A program made the translations under genes and the position numbers. A stretch of 54,272 bases of DNA from Fuerstiella sp. (GTDB taxonomy: Bacteria; Planctomycetota; Planctomycetia; Planctomycetales; Planctomycetaceae), in the NCBI GenBank assembly GCA_029247265.1, contig JAQWLN010000204.1, positions 1-54,272 on the forward strand, written 5' to 3'. The notes beneath the pieces were generated by a model. It was not told where the DNA came from, did not search any database, and saw nothing but the letters and a program-made list of their open reading frames with translations. Numbering within the stretch: the first letter of the stretch is position 1; every line of letters begins with the position of its first letter. This document shows, piece by piece, positions 34,986-44,830 of the stretch.

Positions 34986-37900
34986 TTAGTGATTGTGCTC
35001 TGCAAACAGGTCGCTCTTTTTGTGGCCCTTGGCAATCACGTAGGCCAGCAGGTCAAGAACCTCTTCCTTGATCAGCTTGTTCATGACGCCCTTTGGCATA
35101 ATGCTGACGTTGCTGACTTCCCGTTCGTCGATTTCGGACTTCCTGATCGTTTGAACTTTGTCAGGGGAAGTGGGATTGTCGATGATCTGAATTGCCCCGT
35201 CGGTTTCTTTGACCACCAGCCCGGTAATAGCCTTACCCGACGTCAGCACGAACAGGTTGGACTGAAACTTCTTATCGATCTTCTTCGACGGATCCAGAAT
35301 GTGTTCCAGCACGTCAACCGCTGAATACTTCGGGTCCAGCTTTGCCAGATCCGGACCGACGTTGTTGCCTTTTCCGTTCAGCTTGTGACAACCGATGCAG
35401 GCGGCGACTTTAAACAGTTGTTCGCCCACAGCAAAGTTGTTGCCGCGATGATGCAGGTGTTCGACATCGCCTGACAGATCCGCCAGTTTCCATTCGGTGT
35501 TACGACCGAGGTAGTTCAGCAGTTCATCTTCGATTTTCAATTCGTTGGCCGCTGCATAGCCGGCAGAATCTGCATTGTACGCATCAAGGTCAGCGACCAC
35601 GTACATCGCTCCGTACATCCTGCGCCAGTGCCCCGGGTAGGTGCAGACATACGGATAAACGCCAGGTTCAGTCGGCACTGCAAAAAACACAGAATCCGAC
35701 TGGCCCGGCTGCAGCAGCCTGCTGGCGGCCAGAATGTTGGTTGACTTCGGAATGAAACTGCGAGCCGCCGCATCTTTATCACGGCCCGTGGCTTCAGCCA
35801 GCTCGCCAACTTCCTCCATCGTGCCCGGAAGCACGATAGCAAAGTTGTGAGGCATTTTGTCCGCATTGGACAGAGCAAACTCGACCGGTCGGCCCGCCTG
35901 CACGGCGATGGTTTCGTTGTCGTAGATCATTCGTTCGGGCACCGTGCCGATTTTGATCAGCGGTACCACAAGTTCGGCCAGCCGAGCGTCAAAGCGTCGA
36001 CGTCCCGCAACACCCAGTCGCCGTCGCAACGTGCTGCCGATGTCTAACGCGACTCGAGCCTGCGGTGAATTACGTTCGTGAGGCTCTTTACTGGCCAACA
36101 ATGAAAGAACGGCTTCTCCAATCGTTCCAGCCTGGTCCTGCGGCCATGACTTTCCAGGTATCGTGGCCAGCGCCGCAAAAGATGTTGTTACAGACTGACG
36201 CTTCTTCAATAAGCCCGACAGAACCGCCGTCTTTGTGGCTTCGTGCCCTGGCAACTGCATCATGGATGCGATGCCGATTTCCTGTAAAGTCTGTTCTGCC
36301 GCCGTGACCAGAACAGACGCCTGGATTTCCTGCTTCCCAAATCCTGGACCGGACCAACTGGCTTTCAGTCCGTCGCCGCCGCCATTGTCAAAGTAAGTTG
36401 CAACAATCGGGTGTGTGCCGGCGGTTAGAGAGACGCGACCGCTTTTCTCAACCATCCCGTGCAGCCCGTCGTTGTTTACCAACAAAATTCCATCAATATA
36501 GAAACGGCTGCCGTCATCCGAGGCGATATAAAATGTGTAATCTCCCGGCTGATCGATTTTGATGTGCCCGGTGAACCGCAGTGCAAATGCATCTCGTGTT
36601 TTCAGGACCGATACGTTCATAATAATAGTCGAAGCATCACCACTGGCATTGGGCTCCAACGGCGACAGAGTTTCGACCGCAACGTTTCCAGGATTCGGAG
36701 CAAAGAAGTCCACTGTCAGGCCAGGTTTCGTCATCACCCTGGATCCGGTGCTTCCGGGAAGTGTCGGTACCAGGGTCGCCACCTTCTCGAATGCAGAATC
36801 TCTGGCAGCATCGGAAGTGATCAGACCTACAGACGACAGAACCTCTCGTATCGAAGTGTTACCCGTGCCAGCCGCAGCAAATGCGCCCGCCGCATCGCCG
36901 TCAGCCGTCATCCACGACGCCAGCGCGACTCGGCGAGCTTCTGCACTATTGCCGTTCGTCGCCAGACGAACGATGCGACGGCGAACAGAACGGAGTTGAT
37001 CCGCTGGCTGACTGGACAGCAACCGAGCAAGACTGTTGAGAATATTGGCGTCTGCTTTATCGTTAAGGCCTTCGATCAGATTAAACAGCTGTTCAATTTC
37101 TGACGTGCTGCGAAATTCTGCGAGTCCGGACAGAGATTCCTGCAGTGCCTGAACGGGGACGTTTTCGCGAGTCATGATCGCCTGATAAACAGCTTCGGTC
37201 TTTTCCATCTTTAACAGCTCATTGACACTGGAGTTAGCCAGGGCAAATGCGTTGGCAGCAGGTGAAAGGCCGCGAAACAATGCCATTTGCTGCCTGATCC
37301 AGGCGTGGGCGTCAATCGTCTTAAGAGCTTCTTTGATATTGAAGTCGAGCTGAATATCGGTGGGGTGCAGCAACGCTGCGAAGATAATTTCCGCAGCCTG
37401 CGGCACGCCCAGCTCGGCCGCAGCAATCACCGCCTGAGCTCTCACTTTGGCACCGGGATCGTTCGCCAGGTCGACCAGCATTCCGATCGCCTCGTTAGTG
37501 GCAATCACTCCACTATCTGTCCTGCGTCCACCTGCCTCGACACCCGCCCATTCCGCGAGAACTTTCACGGCGGAAGCTCGAGCGTTCTCGTTCGCCGATC
37601 CAATAACCTGTTCTAGCAGATCCAATTCGGGAATGCGGTGCCGCTGGCAAGTCCACAGCGCTTCGGTTAACGGCCGACCGTGTTCCGGATTTGACGCATC
37701 AAACTGCGCAGCCCACTGCACAGCCGCAGCAACGACTTCCTCGCTGTCCCGACCGGTCAGTTCCAGCCGTGCTCGATAACGTTCTCCCAGAGTTGAAGAG
37801 CCGAGATACTGCACAACTTCAGCCACGGGCTTACCCTTCATTTTTGCGACGGGCATGGTCGGTCGACCGGTTGCGGTGACTCGATAGACGCGACCGTGCA

Positions 37901-39980
37901 GTTTGTCGCGACTGGGATCTCGCAGATTGTGCTGCATGTGACCGATCAGTGGGTTCTGCCAGTCCAGAATGTACAGAGCGCCGTCTCCTCCGATTTCCAT
38001 GTCACTGGGGCGGAAGTTGGGATCTGTCGAGTAGACGATCGTCTCAACTTCTGAAGCGTGCAGGCTGGCCCCGTCTTCTTCGAACTTGTACTGCATGACT
38101 CCCTGAAAACCGATCACGTTTTCAATCAGCATGTTGCCGCGAACGGACTCGGGAAAATGATCGCTGTCAAGAATGAGAGTCGCAGGGACAGGGCGCATGC
38201 GTTTGTTGAACAGCCGCTTGGGTGCACCTCGCCCCGGGAATCCGACGTAATCACCGGTGCCACTGGTGCCATCATTTACCATCTGCCGCCCCCATTGATC
38301 AAAACAGTCGCCATGAGGATTGGGGGAAATTCTGAATTGATGGTCAATTTCAAATTTTACAGGGTCGAAGCGAAACACACCGCAGGTGCCGCTGTCTGCT
38401 CGGTACGTGCGAGTCGGCGTTTCAAAGTTTTCGTAATGGAAGATGCCTCGAGAAAAGTAAAACCGCCCCGCTGGCCCCATCACAAAACCGTTGGCCGTAT
38501 GATGCGTATCAGCGGAATCAAGGCCATGAAAGATACGTTCCCTGATGTCAACCTTGTCATCACCGTCGGTGTCTTTCAGGAAGAAAATATCCGGAGCCAT
38601 TGCCACCAACACTCCCCCATTCCAGAATTCAAAACCCGTGGGATTGTGCAGACCATCCGCAAAGGTAATGCAACGGTCCGCTTTGCCGTCACCATTGTCG
38701 TCAGGAAGAATAAGCAGTTTGTCGTTCATTTCCCCACGCGGATTCCAGTGCGGATAGGTGGGCCACGCAGCCACCCATAAACGACCATCGGTATCAACAG
38801 CACTTTGCACGGGATTGACCAGTTCCGGAAATTGCTCTTCGGATGCGAACAGACCGATCTCCATGCCCGAATGCATGGTCATCATTTCGATAGCCTCTTC
38901 ACCGCCAAGGAATTCGTGTTTTCCGCCTTCCAATGGTCCGCGTTTGTTGCTGATGACGGGAACAGGATCAGGAAGATTGCTGTCGTCGACTTCGATCGTC
39001 TTTCCGTTGACTGCGGCCCAGATCACTTTGTCGCGGTTGGCCGCCATCACGTTCAGCATTTCCAATTCACGTTCCTGGACCTCGAAATTTGTCTGCCCGT
39101 CAACGAACTGCAGTCCCGACCGACCACCAAAAACACTGTAGCCATCGGTCGCTCGATAGATGTTGTGCCAGATATGATTCTTGGCCAGGACAGCTCTCCG
39201 TGTTGCCGTCACCTTGTCCTGCTGACCTGGCTTGCGAGCAACAACCCTCTGCTGAACTTTGGCAACACGTGCGGCCCCTGGCGGCGAAAACATTGCCCGA
39301 ACAATCGCTCGCGCCACAAAGGCATTCCCCCTGTCGTTCAGGTGAATTCCGTTGATCGTATGAGCCGCTCCGTCACGCTGATAGAGCCTCCTGGTAGCGT
39401 CAAACAGATTGACGAACAACACACCCTTTTCGCTCGCAACGTCCTGTATGACGGCGGTGTACAGCTTCAGTCGAGCGTTGTTTTCGCTGCCGTCCGGAAG
39501 ATTCGGGTTCTGCAGATCCTCGTGGGCAATCGGACTGAACAAAACCAATCTGGGAGCGGATCTGGTATTGTATTTGTGTGACTGCAGGTGATCGACATAA
39601 TCGGCTAATTGCTGACGGAACTGAGCTACCCCCTTTTCTCCGGCGAATGATTCGTTGTAACCGAAGAAGGCGAAGATAACGTCCGCTTTCACCTTCGCCA
39701 GCCACTCATCCGGCGTGCCAAAATTCTGAGACCGCGGCCGCGTAGTCAGCGTGTCAGCACTGAACCCGAGATTTCGAAACACCAGCTCCTGCTTCGAAAA
39801 ACGAGTCTGTAGCATTGTCTCCAGCCAGCCGTAATGCTGCATACGATCGGCCAGAGTGTTGCCAACGATGGCAACGTGGTCGCCCTTGCTGAAATCAAAC
39901 TCTGCCGCAGGCGCGGTCAGCGCGACCTGCGAAAAAACCAGGGCCAGGGCACGGACAGCGGCGTAGCGACTGAAGCTCAC
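34986..39980 (-). CDS. Giant PVC-type haem/copper protein: SGNH, dehydrogenase-like, HEAT, PA14, cupredoxin and cytochrome c
   Basis: A 1664-residue exported protein (signal peptide 1-25). Residues 30-260 are an SGNH/GDSL-like domain (VAIVGNTLADRMQHYGW ... DRGNAFVARAI). Residues 370-695 form the PVC membrane-bound dehydrogenase-like propeller (TIGR02604): LVNPVQSAVDTDGRLWVAAWPTYPHW, NPTGFEFWNGG, GDGALYILDWQNPLIG. Residues 725-1085 are HEAT-like helices, 1090-1215 a PA14 domain (DDGSRFYIDGILLVNNDG), 1370-1460 a cupredoxin whose copper ligands lie in PHNF and CTYPGHWRRM, and 1510-1664 a cytochrome c module with CIGCH near 1527. It probably passes electrons from an oxidised sugar or other substrate through copper to haem at the outer face. 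It stands alone between convergent and divergent neighbours. Confidence 0.92.
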   Translation of the reverse strand: MSFSRYAAVRALALVFSQVALTAPAAEFDFSKGDHVAIVGNTLADRMQHYGWLETMLQTRFSKQELVFRNLGFSADTLTTRPRSQNFGTPDEWLAKVKADVIFAFFGYNESFAGEKGVAQFRQQLADYVDHLQSHKYNTRSAPRLVLFSPIAHEDLQNPNLPDGSENNARLKLYTAVIQDVASEKGVLFVNLFDATRRLYQRDGAAHTINGIHLNDRGNAFVARAIVRAMFSPPGAARVAKVQQRVVARKPGQQDKVTATRRAVLAKNHIWHNIYRATDGYSVFGGRSGLQFVDGQTNFEVQERELEMLNVMAANRDKVIWAAVNGKTIEVDDSNLPDPVPVISNKRGPLEGGKHEFLGGEEAIEMMTMHSGMEIGLFASEEQFPELVNPVQSAVDTDGRLWVAAWPTYPHWNPRGEMNDKLLILPDDNGDGKADRCITFADGLHNPTGFEFWNGGVLVAMAPDIFFLKDTDGDDKVDIRERIFHGLDSADTHHTANGFVMGPAGRFYFSRGIFHYENFETPTRTYRADSGTCGVFRFDPVKFEIDHQFRISPNPHGDCFDQWGRQMVNDGTSGTGDYVGFPGRGAPKRLFNKRMRPVPATLILDSDHFPESVRGNMLIENVIGFQGVMQYKFEEDGASLHASEVETIVYSTDPNFRPSDMEIGGDGALYILDWQNPLIGHMQHNLRDPSRDKLHGRVYRVTATGRPTMPVAKMKGKPVAEVVQYLGSSTLGERYRARLELTGRDSEEVVAAAVQWAAQFDASNPEHGRPLTEALWTCQRHRIPELDLLEQVIGSANENARASAVKVLAEWAGVEAGGRRTDSGVIATNEAIGMLVDLANDPGAKVRAQAVIAAAELGVPQAAEIIFAALLHPTDIQLDFNIKEALKTIDAHAWIRQQMALFRGLSPAANAFALANSSVNELLKMEKTEAVYQAIMTRENVPVQALQESLSGLAEFRSTSEIEQLFNLIEGLNDKADANILNSLARLLSSQPADQLRSVRRRIVRLATNGNSAEARRVALASWMTADGDAAGAFAAAGTGNTSIREVLSSVGLITSDAARDSAFEKVATLVPTLPGSTGSRVMTKPGLTVDFFAPNPGNVAVETLSPLEPNASGDASTIIMNVSVLKTRDAFALRFTGHIKIDQPGDYTFYIASDDGSRFYIDGILLVNNDGLHGMVEKSGRVSLTAGTHPIVATYFDNGGGDGLKASWSGPGFGKQEIQASVLVTAAEQTLQEIGIASMMQLPGHEATKTAVLSGLLKKRQSVTTSFAALATIPGKSWPQDQAGTIGEAVLSLLASKEPHERNSPQARVALDIGSTLRRRLGVAGRRRFDARLAELVVPLIKIGTVPERMIYDNETIAVQAGRPVEFALSNADKMPHNFAIVLPGTMEEVGELAEATGRDKDAAARSFIPKSTNILAASRLLQPGQSDSVFFAVPTEPGVYPYVCTYPGHWRRMYGAMYVVADLDAYNADSAGYAAANELKIEDELLNYLGRNTEWKLADLSGDVEHLHHRGNNFAVGEQLFKVAACIGCHKLNGKGNNVGPDLAKLDPKYSAVDVLEHILDPSKKIDKKFQSNLFVLTSGKAITGLVVKETDGAIQIIDNPTSPDKVQTIRKSEIDEREVSNVSIMPKGVMNKLIKEEVLDLLAYVIAKGHKKSDLFAEHNH

Positions 39981-40297
39981 AATGCACCTCGGACGATGTG
40001 TGAAATACGGGCGGGGGGGGGATGGACGGATTCGAAATCCGGTCCAGCAGCTTATCGCGCCGTACGACCAATAGCCACGATCAGACCGAAATCACGCATC
40101 CGACCACAGGCAGTCCCACAATCGTATTCAATCGGGCGACCGGACTAAAATTTCGCAGTTAAGACTTCCGGTCACAACGGAGTCGTGATAACCGTCCGCC
40201 ACTTTCGATCACTGCCACGCCGCGTTAGGATGCCACTGAACACACGGCTCCCCCACTGAACACACGGCTCCCCTTAACCCGACATCTTAGAAACCCC
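39981..40297. other. Divergent intergenic region with G-run and tandem repeat
   Basis: About 317 bases between the haem/copper gene and folD. It holds a run of nine G at 40013-40021 close to the haem/copper gene start and a perfect 20-bp tandem duplication at 40233-40272 in the probable folD leader. No gene is supported. Confidence 0.45.
40233..40272 (+). repeat. Two-copy 20-bp tandem repeat in the folD leader
   Basis: CCACTGAACACACGGCTCCC occurs twice head to tail (40233-40252 and 40253-40272), ending 25 bases before the folD start. A replication-slippage duplication is the simplest origin; a regulatory role is unproven. Confidence 0.85.
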
Positions 40298-41152
40298 ATG
40301 TCTGCAAAACTCATTGATGGAAAACTGATCTCTGCCTCCGTCCGTCAACAGGTCACGGATGACACCGCAGCATTTACGGCTGAAACCGGCGTCACTCCGC
40401 ATCTGGCGGCCGTACTCGTCGGCGACGATCCGGCCAGTCAGGTTTACGTCCGTAACAAAGAGCGGGCGTGTGGGAAGTGTGGACTGAAGAGCACACTGCA
40501 CCGACTGTCAGATCAAACGACTCAGCAGCAGCTAATGGATCTGGTGGCTGAACTGAATGCTGACGAAAGTGTGCACGGAATCCTAGTACAGTTGCCACTG
40601 CCGAAGCATCTGGATTCGACGCCTGTGCTGGATTCCATTCGACCGAGCAAGGACGTCGACGGCTTTCATCCGGAGAACGTCGGCCTGATGCTGCAGGGTC
40701 GCCCTCGATTTCTGCCGTGTACTCCCCACGGTGTCATGAAGATGCTTGAACATGAGAACATCGACACAGCAGGCAAACACGCCGTGGTGATCGGCCGCAG
40801 TGACATCGTCGGAAAGCCTATGGCCGGACTACTGGTGCAGAAGGGAGCCGATGCCACCGTGACAATCTGCCACAGCCGCACAACCGACATCGCGGCCGTC
40901 ATTCGACAGGCGGACATCGTGGTGGCCGCCGTCGGCATTCCGGAATTTGTTAAGGGCGACATGATCAAACCCGGCGCCGTGGCCATTGATGTGGGCATTA
41001 ATCGCGTGAACGACAAACTGGTTGGCGACGTCGAATTTTCAGCGGCCGCAGAAAGGGCATCCGCGATCACTCCGGTACCCGGAGGAGTCGGCCCGATGAC
41101 GATTGCGATGCTGTTGAGAAATACGCTTGAGGCGGCGAAGCAGTCGCTTTAA
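40298..41152 (+). CDS. folD: Methylenetetrahydrofolate dehydrogenase/cyclohydrolase
   Basis: A 284-residue bifunctional FolD of one-carbon metabolism. Tyr50 and catalytic Lys54 lie in [29 protein letters not shown] follows, then [14 protein letters not shown], the NADP loop [24 protein letters not shown] and the C-terminal [16 protein letters not shown]. All signatures are canonical. The following FabG-like gene is only 41 bases downstream, so both may share a transcript. The leader contains the 20-bp tandem duplication. Confidence 0.97.
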   Translation: MSAKLIDGKLISASVRQQVTDDTAAFTAETGVTPHLAAVLVGDDPASQVYVRNKERACGKCGLKSTLHRLSDQTTQQQLMDLVAELNADESVHGILVQLPLPKHLDSTPVLDSIRPSKDVDGFHPENVGLMLQGRPRFLPCTPHGVMKMLEHENIDTAGKHAVVIGRSDIVGKPMAGLLVQKGADATVTICHSRTTDIAAVIRQADIVVAAVGIPEFVKGDMIKPGAVAIDVGINRVNDKLVGDVEFSAAAERASAITPVPGGVGPMTIAMLLRNTLEAAKQSL

Positions 41153-41193
41153 AGCCGGAAGAGCAATGCGAATAAAGCCCGGAGAACAAGACA

Positions 41194-41955
41194 ATGGCCG
41201 ACCTCATTTTCGCAGACCGCACGATCCTGATCACTGGAGGCTCACGCGGTATTGGTAAAGCTGCCAGCCTGCGGCTGGCCGGTGAAGGCGCTCGAGTCGC
41301 CGTGAACTATGTTTCTGACGAAGCAAAAGCCGCAGAAACCGTGGCCGAAATAACGGCCTCCGGCGGGACTGCTATCGCTGTTCAGGGCAACGTCGCGGTT
41401 CCGGCGGAAGCGGCCGGTATTGCAGAAAAGACTCGTGCTGCATTCGGCCCGATCGACATGCTCGTCCACTCGGCTGGTATCAGCATCGTTGAGCACGCCA
41501 CTGACGTAACCTGGGAGACCTGGCGCAGGACGATGGACGTCAATCTGGATGGCACCTTCAACATCGTCTACGCCCTGAAGGACGAGATGATTCAGCGCGA
41601 GTTTGGTCGTGTCGTACTCATTTCCTCGATCGCCGCCCTGCGTGAGCGCGAGAATCAGGTGCATTATTCGGCGTCAAAAGCCGCTGTGATCGCCATGACC
41701 CGTTGCATGGCTCAGGGCTGGGCGAAGTACAACATTCGCATCAACTGCATCTGCCCGGGACTAATTGAAACCGAGATGGCGTACACGCTGGCTCCCGAAT
41801 TTCACGAAGCGATAGTCAATGCCACACCTATGGGCCGCAAAGGCGAACCACACGAAATCGCATCAGTCATCCGCTTCCTGTTGAGCAATGAATCCAGCTT
41901 CATGACCGAACAGACGGTCGTTGCCAGCGGCGGCCGAGTGATGATTCCGGGATAA
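41194..41955 (+). CDS. Short-chain dehydrogenase/reductase, FabG-like
   Basis: A 253-residue classical SDR. The NAD(P) loop TGGSRGIGKA is at residues 14-23, the VHSAG block at 91-95, Asn117 in MDVNLDG, Ser144/Ser145 in LISSI, and the catalytic Tyr158 and Lys162 in YSASKAA. The Arg/Asn-containing NYVSDEAKA after strand 2 hints at NADP preference. It is close to 3-oxoacyl-ACP reductases, but many SDRs with this look act on sugars or steroids, so the substrate is left open. It follows folD closely on the same strand and is convergent with the phosphohexomutase gene. Confidence 0.92.
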   Translation: MADLIFADRTILITGGSRGIGKAASLRLAGEGARVAVNYVSDEAKAAETVAEITASGGTAIAVQGNVAVPAEAAGIAEKTRAAFGPIDMLVHSAGISIVEHATDVTWETWRRTMDVNLDGTFNIVYALKDEMIQREFGRVVLISSIAALRERENQVHYSASKAAVIAMTRCMAQGWAKYNIRINCICPGLIETEMAYTLAPEFHEAIVNATPMGRKGEPHEIASVIRFLLSNESSFMTEQTVVASGGRVMIPG

Positions 41956-41990
41956 CGTCCGCAAGACACAAACGTTCCGTTCAAGCGGTT

Positions 41991-43814
41991 TTAGTCGGCC
42001 AACTGTTCATCCGCCCATGCGGCCAAAGCCTCCTGGACTTCCTTCATGACGCTGTCGCCAGCGGCCCTGGCCTTGTTAAGACCGTTGCCGTCGGGAAGAT
42101 CTGACTGGCAGAAGAAGTAGAATTTAATTTTGGGTTCGGTGCCCGACGGACGTCCGGCAATCTGCACGCGAACGGAACTGTTCGGATCTGACTTGTAGAT
42201 CAGCAGATCGCCGGTAGGTTCTTCAATAGTGCCTACCGACTGGCCACCAAGAATGTCAGTGCGTGTCCCTGCCGCATAGTCAGCGACTTCAACAAACCGT
42301 ACGGGGCCGAATTCAGCCGGTGGGTTTTCACGAAGCGTCTGCATCAGACCGTCGATCTTTGCCTTGCCGGTGGGACCGGTACAGTAGATCGATTTCTGGC
42401 CTTCCGCGTGATAGCCATGCCGAGTGAAAAGTGTGTCCAGATGATCAAGAAGTGTCTTTCCCTCAGCCTTCAGTTCGGCCGCGAGTTCCAGGATGAACAG
42501 CGCTCCGACAGCGCCGTCTTTGTCGCGGCAGTAGTCTCCGGCTAAAAACCCGATGGATTCTTCACAGCCAAACACAAAATGGTCACCACCGTTTTCTTCG
42601 ATAGTCTGGGCGATCCACTTAAATCCGACCAGCAGCTCGTTGAAGGTGCGGGCCCCGTATCCGTCGGCAACAGCTTTCACAAGTGGCGTGGTAACAAGTG
42701 TTTCAACGACATAATCCTCGGCCGAAAGAGTCCCGGCAACCTGACGTTTGTTCAGCAGGTAATCTGTGATTAATGCGCCCGTCTGATTGCCGGTGATGGG
42801 GGTAAATCCGCCCTCGCGATTACGGACCATCACGCCGAGTCGATCCGCGTCCGGATCCGAAGCCAGAATCAGATCCGCGTCGTGATTGGTTTCGCGAATC
42901 CAGTCGATAACCGGATCGAAGACTTCCAGCAGTTCCGGATTGGGCAGGTGATTGGGAACATTCGGGAAGTCACCGTCCGGCTTTCGGTGATCTTCGAAGA
43001 TGTCCACTTTCTGGAACCCGACCTGTTGAAGAATTCTGTAGATCGAAGTTTCCCCCACACCGTGCAACGGAGTGAAGACAGCGGAAATATCACGACTGCT
43101 GCTTTGACAAAGCGCGGCCACTTCGTCGATGTACTGAGCATCAAGTGCGGCCCCAATGATTTCGATGTCACCGGACGCAACCGCCTCAGAGTAGTCGACC
43201 GACGGAATGACGTCTGCATTTTCGACCTGAGTAATAATGCCGTTGTCGTGCGGGGGTATTACCTGGCTGCCGTTTGACCAGTAAGCCTTGAAGCCGTTAT
43301 CTGCCGGTGGGTTGTGCGATGCGGAAATCATCACACCAATATCACAATCAAGCTTGCGCACAGCGAACGACAGCGCGGGTGTAGCTCGGTGACTCTCGAA
43401 TAGATAAACTTTGATACCGTGGGCTGCAAAGGTCGTAGCGGTCAGCCTGGCAAAGTGCATCGACTTGTTGCGAGTATCACAGGTAACCGCGGCAGCCCCG
43501 CCTTCAGCGACCCCCGATTCTCGCAGGTAGCAGGCAAGCCCGTGGGCAGATTCGGCGATTGTACGGTCGTTGATACTGGCTGGACCGAGTTCCCCCATAG
43601 GTCCGCGACGACCGCCCGTTCCGAATGGAATTGCCGTCCAGAACAGCTCGTCCAGCTTGCCCCACTGCTCGGCATCGATCATCTCGACTATCCGGTCGTG
43701 GTATTGGCTCATGCAGTCCTTGCAGAGCCAGGCCTTGACGTTCGTTACCGTTGCAGCAGTAAGTTGCCCTGCGTCACGCGCCTGCTCAATCGTTGAAATG
43801 GTTTCTGCCGACAT
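41991..43814 (-). CDS. Phosphohexomutase (phosphoglucomutase/phosphomannomutase family)
   Basis: A 607-residue alpha-D-phosphohexomutase. FGTGGRRGPMG marks the N-terminal domain, the phosphoserine loop is MISASHNPPADNGFKAYW, the metal loop is ASDPDADRLGV, the sugar loop includes FGCEESIGFL, and the C-terminal phosphate-binding loop is GRPSGTEPKIKFYF. The length near 600 and GCEESIG pattern fit the PGM2-like phosphoglucomutase/phosphopentomutase type more than short PMMs. It interconverts hexose- or pentose-1- and -6-phosphates; specificity is uncertain. It is divergent from coaE. Confidence 0.93.
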   Translation of the reverse strand: MSAETISTIEQARDAGQLTAATVTNVKAWLCKDCMSQYHDRIVEMIDAEQWGKLDELFWTAIPFGTGGRRGPMGELGPASINDRTIAESAHGLACYLRESGVAEGGAAAVTCDTRNKSMHFARLTATTFAAHGIKVYLFESHRATPALSFAVRKLDCDIGVMISASHNPPADNGFKAYWSNGSQVIPPHDNGIITQVENADVIPSVDYSEAVASGDIEIIGAALDAQYIDEVAALCQSSSRDISAVFTPLHGVGETSIYRILQQVGFQKVDIFEDHRKPDGDFPNVPNHLPNPELLEVFDPVIDWIRETNHDADLILASDPDADRLGVMVRNREGGFTPITGNQTGALITDYLLNKRQVAGTLSAEDYVVETLVTTPLVKAVADGYGARTFNELLVGFKWIAQTIEENGGDHFVFGCEESIGFLAGDYCRDKDGAVGALFILELAAELKAEGKTLLDHLDTLFTRHGYHAEGQKSIYCTGPTGKAKIDGLMQTLRENPPAEFGPVRFVEVADYAAGTRTDILGGQSVGTIEEPTGDLLIYKSDPNSSVRVQIAGRPSGTEPKIKFYFFCQSDLPDGNGLNKARAAGDSVMKEVQEALAAWADEQLAD

Positions 43815-44051
43815 CGATGTCAGTCTTTCTGAGTGGAACGAACACCGCAGGACGTTGAAAACTGTGTAAAAACGTGGTTACGGCAAGTCTACCGTTTGAC
43901 TTCCGCCCTGTCATGGCCGCATAATTTACAGTCGGTGGTTGCGTTGGGCGGATTTCAATGTGCCACAATCCACCTCTCTGCAGTTCTCCCCCGAATCCAA
44001 TCACTCACTCGCATCCGCGAGACCTCGTCTTTCACGATTCAGTTTCCTCTT

Positions 44052-44714
44052 TTGTCTTCCGGCTCTTCAACCTCCGCTGATCGCGCCAAACCGCCCATTA
44101 TTGGAATTCTGGGCGGTATTGGTTCCGGTAAATCTTCGGTTGTTCGACATGTATCCGATCTCAATCTGCTGATCATTGACGCGGACAAAATCGGTCATGA
44201 CTTATTGCTGTCTTCAGATATTAAGGCACAAATTCGAACTTCCTTTGGTGCAGCAGTGTTTGATGACAGGGGGGCCGTTGACCGCTCGGGGCTAGCGGAG
44301 ATCGTCTTCGGATCGTCGTCAGAACAACATGAGGCTCTGAAACAACTCGAACAGATACTCCACCCGGCCATTCGCCGGGAGATTCAAACGCAAATCGGAA
44401 CTGTGTCCAGGGATGTTGACGCAGTAATACTTGACGCGGCCCTGTTGCTGGAAGCAGGATGGGACGCAGAATGTAATTGGCTGATTTTTGTTGAAACGCC
44501 TGTGGAGATTCGTGAACAGCGAGTCATCAGGAACCGTGGCTGGTCTGCCGAAGAGCTCGCCCGACGTGAAGCGACGCAATTGATGATTAGCGCCAAACGT
44601 GATCAGGCTGACTTCATCGTCGATAATTCAGGATCGATGGGTGATGCGGCAGCAGGCATGAGTCAGATTCTAACATCACTACTGTCGGCAGATTCCGACA
44701 ACAAATTCAACTAG
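44052..44714 (+). CDS. coaE: Dephospho-CoA kinase
   Basis: A CoaE that phosphorylates dephospho-CoA in the last CoA step. The P-loop [11 protein letters not shown], the [14 protein letters not shown] block (Asp-Ala-Asp), [11 protein letters not shown] and the R-x-x-x-R-x-x lid region ([12 protein letters not shown]) are all present. The start is uncertain: the frame is open from an ATG at 43833, but 73 extra residues there have no homology. TTG at 44052 gives a normal 220-residue enzyme, although it has no strong ribosome site. Rho follows after 116 bases on the same strand. Confidence 0.87.
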   Translation: MSSGSSTSADRAKPPIIGILGGIGSGKSSVVRHVSDLNLLIIDADKIGHDLLLSSDIKAQIRTSFGAAVFDDRGAVDRSGLAEIVFGSSSEQHEALKQLEQILHPAIRREIQTQIGTVSRDVDAVILDAALLLEAGWDAECNWLIFVETPVEIREQRVIRNRGWSAEELARREATQLMISAKRDQADFIVDNSGSMGDAAAGMSQILTSLLSADSDNKFN

Positions 44715-44830
44715 AAAAACACCAGTCTCCCCCCGCTCGACACCTCGAATCATTTCTTCGCCGTTCCGGCACCCTTTCAATCCCGTCTTCAGCACTTCAG
44801 CCCAGCCTTTTCAGGAGGCTTGTTACGTCC

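Noticed and set aside
40013-40021. Run of nine G as a phase-variation switch for the haem/copper gene
   Set aside because: It lies upstream of the start, not in the coding region, and no promoter spacing could be linked to it; a single long homopolymer is weak evidence.
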